Source: Setaria digitata (taxonomy: Eukaryota > Nematoda > Chromadorea > Rhabditida > Setariidae). From it: a stretch of 64,000 nucleotides of DNA. Positions within the stretch are counted from its first letter, which is position 1, and the number at the start of each line of letters is the position of its first letter. Of this stretch, positions 55,026 to 64,000 are shown piece after piece. Under the pieces are notes generated by a model. That model saw nothing but the letters and a program-made list of their open reading frames with translations, had not been told where the DNA came from and did no database searches. The position numbers were made by a program, and so were the translations under genes. The stretch lies in the NCBI GenBank assembly GCA_003640385.1, contig RCAB01000288.1:1-64000 (forward strand), given 5' to 3'.

Positions 55026-55783
55026 TTATAGGTATTTTCTGGGCGCAAGATGTTTGAATGGCGGAAGATAAATAAGGCGTGCAAGTGACATATATACTGA
55101 GCCTAAAAAATAAAAAGTGTTAAATATTTGAATCCCAAATTTGGAAATCAAATTCCTCTGCAAAATTCTTCCAAAATACGTTTAAAGTTTTGCAAGGATA
55201 TTAGATACATGATTACCACTAATAATATCATCAAACTGCTTTGCGTCTCTAGTGTAGGATAATATTTAATCACTTTTTTTTTTTTTACTACCACTCATTT
55301 TTAAGCCATTGTGCTTCCTTTATCGAAAAGCAAGGCTGTTAATGTTCATCAGCTTTAGTGTAATAATTTGGTACTTCTAGATGACAGATAATTGCAATTA
55401 TTTAAGCACTTAAAAATGTAACTGTAATCGTAAATCGAAAACCGGAAAAACTGACATAGATTTGGAACAACATCACTAGAAAGGAACAAAATATAATTAC
55501 TAAAAAACAAATCGCTGACCCCTTTAAAGACTACTACCAAAATTACTGGAATATAAACCTCATAATAAAACTACAAAATATATGAAATAAAAATTAGAAA
55601 AAATTAACAATACAAACCAACGGCTATAAGACGTAGAGGTATTCTTTTATATATAGTACCACTGTTGACGGTACTACGGGTATTGTACCAAATATAAGTA
55701 GCGACGGAAAGAAACAATCCGGTGCCAATGTAACGGCATGACTGACAATCTGACACAACAAGTTCCGATTTCTCCTCACTCAT
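55026..55783 (-). CDS. Small two-span membrane protein, DMAC1/TMEM261-like (DUF4536)
   Basis: Two exons, 55618-55783 and 55026-55102, give 80 residues. A short acidic N-terminus leads to DCQSCRYIGTG, a Cys-x-x-Cys next to the first hydrophobic span (about residues 17-33). A polar turn then leads into a second span (about 50-70) ending LIYLPP and a basic tail. This plan, a CxxC followed at once by a glycine-bearing helix and a second helix, matches the DUF4536 family. Its human member DMAC1/TMEM261 is an assembly factor for the distal membrane arm of mitochondrial complex I. The sequences are short and the match is by pattern, so the assignment is tentative. A likely acceptor (TTTTTGCCAG, ending at 55809) leaves a short leader. 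That leader contains a six-codon upstream frame whose TGA overlaps the real ATG. Confidence 0.6.
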
Positions 55784-55809
55784 AGTTGAATTCTTAACAT
55801 TGAAACTGG

Positions 55810-57211
55810 CAAAAACTAAAATCAGAATTAAATTATATTCCTTACAGATGAAAGGTAGACATTTCTCCTTTAGTACTCTTTTCGTCTTCTTCTCGAAAGG
55901 AAAGAACCATTGAGAATAAGTTGGGAATAATTTTGCTTTTCTTTTTTTTCCAATTGTATTGATAAATTTGAATTCACAACGACCACCACACACATAATTA
56001 AACTGGAATAAGCCTAAAGAGTTAGTCTAATTTACCAGGCATAAAACTGCGACTTCACACTGAGATCACTGCATCAGTGTTTAAGATAAGTCGCAAATTT
56101 TCCATGAAATTTCAACGAAATATATCTGACTCGAAAGACATGCAGGAAATTTATGGTGAATTTCGCAACATTTGTGTTTTAACCTTCTTCATGTGTAATA
56201 GAAATTTAAGAAAAATTACCTGTAAGGTGTTTCTCTATTATTGTAGCTAATGAAAGGGATGTTTTTTTTTTTCGATGTAAAAATTATTAATCGGTTCTGA
56301 AACCTCAAATTGTCATACGGCTTAGAAGTAAGGGAAAAATTTGTTGTCATCGCAAGATAATTATATCACTGTTAAAGAAAGAAGGAAGGAAAATAAAACA
56401 AGAAATAGTTCACATTTGGCTAATAACCGATTTGCAAAAATTATTAAAAAATTAACAGTAAAAAATTCTAAAATCAAATTTTTATTCCTTAAAAATAAGT
56501 TACAATTTCAGACAGTTTTAAATGCACTTTTAGTGACTTCTAGACAACAGTTTTGGGAGGAGCTCTTCCATATCCGTTTCAGTGATTTTTTATGTACCTA
56601 AAATACAGCTAGTATTAAAATTTAACTTTTTTAACTTTTAATTTTTTAAACTTCCTTTATGAATTAAATTGTATTGGATTAGAAGTGAAAAAAAGTGAAA
56701 GAGATAAAAGACATGCATTTCCTGCCCATCAAACAAGATGTGATTGGCACTTGATAAAAATTTGTTAGGAATAATTGTCAATGACTTTATAAAATTCGAA
56801 TGAATTTCAATGATATATTCAAAATTTACATCACAAAAATGAGGATAACATGGTAATTAGTATATATAATAAATAAGTGATCAAGGGAGATTCGTATTCG
56901 TATCCTCCTTTGATCTTATTATCACTTAGTTGACCGGAATTGTCTATTAATTATTGTTAAACATTATAACAACTCTGTAAAAGCCTCCGAAAAATAATCC
57001 GAAAATATTTGGCATACTGTGCAACCAGTTTTGTGTATAATGATTAAGCAAAAAATATTTTGACAAAAACATTGGCATTAAATCAAACATGACCAGCGAA
57101 AAAAAAATATGGGAAAATAAAATTCTTCCTTATCATTTTTACATGCCATTCCAAACAGTGCCAAGAAAAAAGAATTGCTGTGCTAAGAAAATTGCAAAAA
57201 AAAGGGTTAAT
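55810..57211. other. Intergenic stretch between the DMAC1-like gene and NAA20
   Basis: No gene is supported. It contains an imperfect hairpin at 56879-56915 and an exon-like frame near 56511-56601 that can be read on either strand; both are listed as findings. The right part should include the NAA20 3' UTR. Confidence 0.5.
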
Positions 57212-59366
57212 TTAGTCTTTAAGATCTATCTCGTCACACGTAACAGGTTGCTTCACTGAAATCATCGATCTCTTTTCTGGATCTCTGGATAACGCTTTCC
57301 GCATATCTAAAAACAACATTAAGATTTTCATCCATGCTTTGATGTAGAGAAAATGCAGTTAAGAAGAAGAAATGTGATTAGGAAGAAAAATCCAAAAACA
57401 ATTAATCAAAATTATTCATCCCGAAAATAATATTTCAAAAAGAGGAAAATAATATCATTGTTTTTTTCTCAAAACTACTGTTCATTTTTTAAGACCAGTA
57501 AGGAAAAAAATCTTTTAAAATCTATTTTGATGTTCCGGGAATATAAGAATAAGTGAGCAGAGCAAAACCTCGCGACATCGTAATTAATAACCGATTATAA
57601 CTTAGTTTGGAAAAATCCCAACGAAGGAATTCAAAAATCAGCTAACCGTAAGCATCCTCTTCATTTTCTCCAGAATAATAATCAATAATTCGCCGATAGA
57701 CTACATAGCCAAGACTTTTATACATATTAATTGCTACAGAATTACTTACTCGTACAAATAGATCAACAAAATAGCATTTCTTCCTAGAATTTTAAAATAA
57801 TATCAATTGTAGAAAACGCCAACAATATATAATACTACATTCTTCTGAAGCAATTGTACTTTTTATTCTCTAACAAAAGTTATGAAAAAGTTTAGATCAG
57901 GAGATAACGACCACTGATTGAACAGCAATATTTGCAACTTCAACGAATTTCCCCTCGACTATTAGACAGTCTAAATGGAAGGATGAAAATGACCTTCCAC
58001 TTAAATTTATGTCATACCATTCAAATTTTTGTAATGAATTTCGTTAAAGTCCTAATTTTTCCATTTTATCCTTCATTTTAATTTAGCAAGAAAGCTATAG
58101 GAATACGTTTCTGAGATTTCTTCAAGAGTATGCATCATTCGTGCTGCCAAATGCAGTCGCCGATATGTTGGAGCAACGGTTACAGCAGTAACATGTCCAT
58201 GCCAATATTCATGCTCACCTTCTGCTTTTCCCATAACTGCAAATCGACGAGTTATAATATCTACATCTCCTAATAAAAGCACTATTCTACAAAACAAAAA
58301 TTTGCAAGCATCGGATTCGTTGTGAAGCAGCCTTGAAAAAACGAAAGCTTTCACGCCAAATTTTCATCCAAGGCTTAGAATGTCTTGGCTAATTCTGATT
58401 TATTTCTTAACTATTAGTATCACAGATTCTGTGATACAGTCGACCCAAGCTTCTGTATGTCATCCTATTCTAAAATTTAAAATAGTTGTTTCCTTTAGTA
58501 GCGCTAAACTAATCGTTGCAAAAATTCACCATAACCCATAATTTCACCATTTGGATGTTCGCATACTTGAAAATATTCTCCATGATTGATTAGATATTGC
58601 AAATAAAAGGTGAAGCCATACTGAAAGAAAAATATTCAAACTTTTCCTCTTTAATTCCTAAAAAGTAATCAACCTTAAAGTGTCTGCGCTGATTCCAATG
58701 AAAATCGGGTCAAAACTGTTATTTTTCTAGGTAGATTGCATCTCCAAAAGGATAATCATTGATTTTATTCATTTACATCTTTCCCTTTCTCTTTGAAAAA
58801 ATTAAAATCGTGGTAGGAATTGATTATCGCTATATATATGAGGCAATCTCAATACATTCAGTTTTAAAACATCAACATAAAAAACTCAACCTCGGTAAGG
58901 AATTTACCCCAGCACACCAAAAACTTGAAAACGTTTAAATGCTATAAACTTTCAAGCAACAAAACATACCGTTTCTGTCAATGGATCCAGATTTCTGAAA
59001 AAAAAGAATCACTTCATAACAAATTTGGTTTATTGCAACAAAAAATAATCCCTTAACTAAATGTGAAGGATTCCAAAGCCGTATAGTAGCATACTAGATA
59101 TATTAGGTTATTTATATTTCCAGGACAAAGAGATCAAGCCTTTCACCAACGTAGTCAAATTCAAAAATATTCTCATTCCCAATAACTTACTTCAATATCA
59201 TGAACCGCTTGCAGTCCACGAATATTTGGCTTACAACTTTCACATTTTAAATAAGAAACTTTCCGGAAGCATAAACTAGAGACTTCTTTCTCTTTATGTA
59301 AATGGGAACTTACGTATTATTAAATCGAAATAAATCAAACACATCAAACGGCCGAATCGTCGTCAT
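57212..59366 (-). CDS. naa20: NAA20, catalytic subunit of N-terminal acetyltransferase NatB
   Basis: Six exons, right to left: 59314-59366, 58970-58994, 58530-58620, 58107-58236, 57647-57783 and 57212-57306. They give 176 residues, almost the human length (178). It is a GNAT-fold enzyme that, with NAA25, acetylates nascent chains starting Met-Asp, Met-Glu, Met-Asn or Met-Gln at the ribosome. Family landmarks run in order: MTTIRPFDVFDLFRFNN, NLDPLTETYG, FYLQYLINHGEYF, GYVMGKAEG, WHGHVTAVTVAP, CYFVDLFVRVSN and AINMYKSLGY, then DMRKALSRDP near the end. The acetyl-CoA loop reads RRLHLAA, so His85 stands where the family normally has Gly. A TTTAG acceptor four bases before the ATG suggests spliced-leader addition. 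All phases match, and exon 2 is only 25 nt. Confidence 0.95.
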
Positions 59367-60002
59367 TTCCCTAAACATAGAAAGGCATTTAAAAAATTGG
59401 TTGTGCGCTTCGAATTTTGCGAGATTTTTTCAGAAATCTTGACGGAACTTTCTTGAAATTTCTCGAACAATTTTCAGGCAGACAATATAATACATCAGTG
59501 AATATTCAAGAAACAACTGTAAACATTAATAATGAATCTGTGTGTGCAAAAAACATCAGTATGGAAATTACGTACCACAAAAGGCACCAAGAATATATTT
59601 AAATCTGGTGCATGAGCACTACTCAGGAAAAGATACATGAAAATATTTATTCTTAGTTAATAATTTTTCTAGAAAATTCAGCCAAAAAAATCGTTCAATA
59701 ATAAATTTTGCGCATATAACGTAATGAGAATCATAACATGACTAAGGGTAAAATTTTCATTATCAAGTGTAGTGATAGTACCATTACAAACATCAAAACT
59801 ACAATACAATCAACTCATTACAGAAAAGTTCTACCTATTATTAATACTTCAAAGCATGAACTATGATAAACATTGCTTTTACTAAAGCTAAAGTTCATTG
59901 ACAGCAAAATTTTATATTCCTGACGCAACTTGACTGCGGCATTAAGTTGAAAAATTCAGCGGTTTCTAAAATTCGATAACAACTCCGTGAATAAAAAAAA
60001 GT
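59367..60002. other. Intergenic stretch between NAA20 and the next small gene
   Basis: About 640 bases with no coding signal on the - strand. The + strand frame at 59417-59602 has no splice context or recognisable content. The gap is wider than the roughly 100 bases of a classical nematode operon. Confidence 0.5.
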
Positions 60003-60470
60003 TCAGAAATCATCCGTTTTAAATTCCCTATACACTATGCCGAAGTTTCGAAATGCTGGTACATATTTCTTTAGATAGTACATTAATCGCCAATCTACTG
60101 CTTCTCCATCTGGTAGCTTTCTGGCATCCAAACAGTAGCGATTGTAAAGAACTGGAACAAGCGAAGAGATGGAAATAGCCTTGATAACGATTTTGTTTTA
60201 GACGGTACTAAAAGAAAAAAAAAACGGAAACAAGTCAATTAATCCTGTTTGTAAAAACTAATAAACCGTAATGGAAAACTTACCCAAGACAACTGACATC
60301 ATACCAGCAACGCAAACAAAGTTTAAGATTGGTGTCCTCATATTCTCTGCTCTGTACTGATTAGGATATCTTCTCCGAAACAATTCCATTTGCTTCATTT
60401 GAACCTGAGACAAAAATACTGGGCTTTTACTTTCGTCTTCAAAAAACTGCCCGTTAATGCTTTTAGTCAT
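60003..60470 (-). CDS. Small single-span membrane protein A, unknown function
   Basis: Two exons, 60284-60470 and 60003-60151, make 111 residues. A polar, Arg/Gln-rich N-terminal half (FLSQVQMKQMELFRRRYPNQ) is followed by one hydrophobic span (about residues 47-65, ILNFVCVAGMMSVVLG). The C-terminal half is basic and aromatic (WRLMYYLKKYVPAFRNFG). The intron splits a Val codon in phase 1 immediately after the span. There is no signal peptide. The size, positive charge and single span resemble small mitochondrial inner-membrane or respiratory-complex proteins, but I recognise no family. The coding frame, conserved-looking content and clean GTAAGT/TTCCAG junctions support a real gene. Confidence 0.65.
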
Positions 60471-60942
60471 ATAGACATAAACTTAACAATGTCGTAACGA
60501 ATGTGAAAGCCGTGGAAATATTTTCGAGCCAAAACATAGCTATGAAGCAATAGTCTTTTTTTTTTAAGTGCAAACCATTCTATAAATAAATTTCAGCGAA
60601 ATTTCCTCACAATATCATTCGGAATTTAGGAAAAATTTTCAACCAATATTTAGGAAAAGTAGTGATTAAAAATTTATCTCCTCATTAAAAAAAAAAACAT
60701 TAAACAAATCAAATACACAATAATGAAAAGAAATTCTGCAGCACTCGAGATATTCTGAATGATTCCACCAGAAAAACAGAAGCTGAAAATTACTGGAGAG
60801 AAGTAATTAACTAAAGCAAGGGGCAGTAAAAATTCAAATATTTGAGAAGATCGGATCCTCAATTTGATAGAGACCTGATGGAAGAAGTTGAAACTTTGAA
60901 AATTGAAACAATTCAATTTAATCAAATATGAACAAAAAGCTT
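60471..60942. other. Spacer between small membrane protein genes A and B
   Basis: About 470 bases of AT-rich DNA with no coding frame I can defend. It should hold the 3' UTR of gene B (right) and the leader of gene A (left). That leader contains a short upstream ATG-TCT-ATA-TGA frame overlapping the start. Confidence 0.5.
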
Positions 60943-61489
60943 TCACGAGGCTTTCTTTAGGTTATTTGCTACTTTTTCGTCGATAGGAATACCAACTGAT
61001 CCGCAAAAAGGCCATTTCCCTTTCAACCATATCACATGCTTCAGATCGCATCGACTTTCCGGACTTACTGCAGTAAATTGGTAAGTATAATATGCCAAAT
61101 GATATACTGAAATTGAACTTAATTAAGAGGATTATGTTTCAAAAAACCTAAGAGAAATGGATTCACAGAAAGGAATCGATAAAGTTACTGTTCATTAAAT
61201 TAAGCGGTTTCACTACTATTACGCTATGTGACTTTTACTACCTGAAAAAAAATACGAATGGTTTCCACATTGGCCAGCATATTCTATAAAATACAATAAT
61301 TAATCCCTTCCACTTACCGATTGCCAAACCCGACAGCACTTTTATACAAAACGGACCTCCATTTTTCATTGCTTCAAACTGCTGGAACCACCGTCGCGCA
61401 CGCGTATTGGTAGGATACGGCTGCCAATATCCGTAGTAGTCCTTAGCCTCAGAGCCTTTATTTGAAAATGACAGCTGAGATGGTTTCAT
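60943..61489 (-). CDS. Small single-span membrane protein B, unknown function
   Basis: Two exons, 61318-61489 and 60943-61106, make 111 residues. The N-terminal part is polar with a Tyr/Trp cluster (DYYGYWQPYP), then TRARRWFQQFEAM. One hydrophobic span follows (about residues 48-64, PFCIKVLSGLAIGVYHLAYY), then a basic tail containing CDLKHVIWLKGKWPFCG with two cysteines. The intron splits a Val codon in phase 1 inside the span. I chose the TTTCAG acceptor at 61107 because it continues the hydrophobic span; an alternative TGCAG acceptor further in keeps the same frame but removes 13 codons. A TTTTCCAG acceptor lies six bases before the ATG, consistent with trans-splicing. The family is not recognised; a mitochondrial membrane role is a guess. 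Confidence 0.62.
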
Positions 61490-63227
61490 AGTTGCCTGGA
61501 AAAAAAATTTTTGCATCTACTCTTGAGTCGCAAAAAAATCACCAGTTTTCCATGTTTCACTAATTAATTATCGATGAAATTATATAACTGCAAATAAATT
61601 TATATTGAATGTCGAATTAATATAAAATCGACAGGAATGTAAATATGTGACTTGGTCTTCATCGTATGAAACGGCATCAAATTGCAATTTAACACATCTC
61701 TACACTATCACAAAAAAATAGATCCCGCTTTTCTCATACATAAGCAAGAAAAGCGAGGCCTATTTTTCCAGGAATGAAAATCTTATTATTACTAAATATC
61801 CTATTTAACTATTTTGATATATACCAAAAAAAAGCAGAGTTGTTCGAAAGATTAACTGAAATTCCAGAAAAAAACTTAGTTGAAATCGCAGAAACCGGCA
61901 TCTATTCATTTAACAGCATTTTTAAACAGTACTATAGATATAATATATCTTCTGATAAAGGAAATAAAACTTACCGTAAAATGTTGTTTGTGATTTATGT
62001 TAACTGCTGATAGGTTTTTTTGGGCTCTTTCTGGATTTGTAGTATTTAATACTCCCCAAAACTGAATAAATTTAGACTTCAAATAAGCACTTACTGCATC
62101 GGATAGAAAGTTGTGGTTTTAATTCTATTTTTCTAAGTAGATTTTCCCAATTAATTTGCCAGAATTAAAACCATCATAGATTGTTTACTCCAAACAATCA
62201 ATTTTGATAACAAAAGTTTCGAATTCATATAATCCATCCATACGACTCCACGATTTAAAGAAGTTTAGAATGTAGAATTTCAAATCTCAATTATATTCCT
62301 TGAATTAAACCATAAAATCCCTAAAGTTCAACCACTCCTAATCTCATTCCCAAAATTCAAATAGCATCTCCATCCATTAATAAATATAATCTTATTACTA
62401 CTATCATACTAATTCGAATCCAGTACTTAAAATAGAAACTCACGTGTAGCAATGTATAACGTGATGAAGCCAATATTCTTGTAACGTGGCCACGTGTTAT
62501 ACAAACGCCACTGCAAAAGACTTCTTAGTCTCATTAATTAGCCAATTCCATAAATACGACAATATCTTGCCAACAATTACCGAATGAGCAGCAGAGGAAA
62601 TTTGCACATCTTATTCAGCCGTTTCGAGTTATACGTCGCTTACGGGTTCCACGTGAGGATTTGTACTTACGTTTACACTTACATCTTTGTTTTCCTTAGG
62701 ATTTAAGTATCTCTCAGAGAACTATTTCATACGTAAGCCTATTTATGCAAGTGAAAATCATCCCAAGCTTTAGAACGTTTCAGAGGCCATTCCTGTCTTG
62801 AGATTGTTTTAGACATGAGACTGTTCCATATGTAAGCATCATAAAGATTTGTGGAAAGTATTCGGTGGAAAAAGAAAGGAAAAAAAAGAAGAACCTCTAA
62901 AGATATGGTTAACCTGTTCAGGGGGTTTAAATAAATGGAATGGATGTAGGGAAGAAGGGGCAATTGGGAGTTAGTTGTAATAAGCAAGGCCTACCGCGAC
63001 ATATGAATAAACAGTTTTATAGTTGATTGATTGAAAATTTTCCTTTCTGAATTATCTTCTCTAATTCTTTTTTTTCGAATTGTTTTACTGTTTCACTCTG
63101 TACCCAATTTATATTCATCAGTTCTTAAGCATAATATGTTTTTATTTTACAAACCAATGCAAATATTTGTCTGAATGGTTACACGCTTTATAGATTATTG
63201 GAAAAACGAGAAGCTTAGGGGTTACAA
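61490..63227. other. Divergent intergenic region before RBX1
   Basis: About 1.7 kb separating the - strand gene B from the + strand RBX1. It should contain both promoters. No third gene is supported; the frames at 61774-62010 (+) and 62739-62987 (-) lack splice signals and recognisable content. A possible acceptor, AGCTTAG followed by nine bases and the RBX1 ATG, lies at about 63212-63218. Confidence 0.5.
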
Positions 63228-63954
<727 letters not shown>

Positions 63955-64000
63955 TAAATTTTTTATTGAAGGAGATTGATTATTTTCTCTGCTTTAAATA

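Noticed and set aside
61020..61080. Alternative frame in the last exon of small protein B (ending WYSYRRKSSK)
   Set aside because: It looks protein-like but needs a phase that exon 1 does not supply and has no upstream acceptor to provide it; the chosen frame joins cleanly.
55026..61489. Classical operon containing the DMAC1-like gene, NAA20 and the two small genes
   Set aside because: Gaps between stop and next start are about 0.5 to 1.4 kb, well above the usual ~100 bases, so co-transcription is not supported by spacing alone.

Overview
The window is eukaryotic nuclear DNA from a nematode. It is very AT-rich and full of A and T runs of 10 to 31 bases. Genes are split into short exons (11 to 366 nt) with GTAAGT-like donors and the TTTCAG-type acceptors typical of nematodes. 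The first gene is an invertebrate-type glutamate-gated chloride channel. A filarial or other clade III (spirurid) worm is my best guess, but that is inference. All protein-coding calls below were rebuilt exon by exon; the phases agree across every junction I list, and the summed coding lengths are divisible by three.

Layout. Positions 1-14668 are gene-poor: low-complexity DNA, a degenerate 28-bp minisatellite, an (AAT)n array and two duplications that abut single N bases. A 13-exon glutamate-gated chloride channel gene runs on the + strand (14747-24026). Seven to eight genes then follow on the - strand. These are a 370-residue secreted low-complexity protein (24718-28038), a FERRY3/C12orf4 homologue (29516-35139), an ABHD12-type lysophospholipid hydrolase (36628-39557), the cullin exchange factor CAND1 in 27 exons (40869-51331), an 80-residue DMAC1/TMEM261-like membrane protein (55026-55783), the NatB catalytic subunit NAA20 (57212-59366), and two unrecognised 111-residue single-span membrane proteins (60003-60470 and 60943-61489). 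The + strand gene RBX1 begins at 63228 and runs off the right edge.

How they relate. CAND1 and RBX1, about 12 kb apart, both act in the cullin-RING ubiquitin ligase cycle: RBX1 is the RING subunit bound to the cullin, and CAND1 swaps substrate receptors on the unneddylated cullin-RBX1 core. NAA20 is a housekeeping co-translational acetyltransferase. FERRY3 belongs to an endosomal Rab5 effector that carries mRNA. ABHD12 acts in lysophosphatidylserine breakdown, and the chloride channel is the class of receptor targeted by macrocyclic lactones. The small - strand genes between 55 and 61.5 kb, several with a splice acceptor only a few bases before the ATG, look like trans-spliced genes, although their gaps (about 0.5-1.4 kb) are wide for a classical nematode operon.

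I found no convincing novel defence or mobile system. The points most worth a second look are the complete FERRY3 homologue, a glycine-to-histidine change in the acetyl-CoA motif of NAA20, the twin 111-residue membrane proteins with matching intron positions, the secreted low-complexity protein, the diverged 28-bp tandem repeat, and four places where a single N is flanked by a duplicated stretch and probably marks an assembly join.
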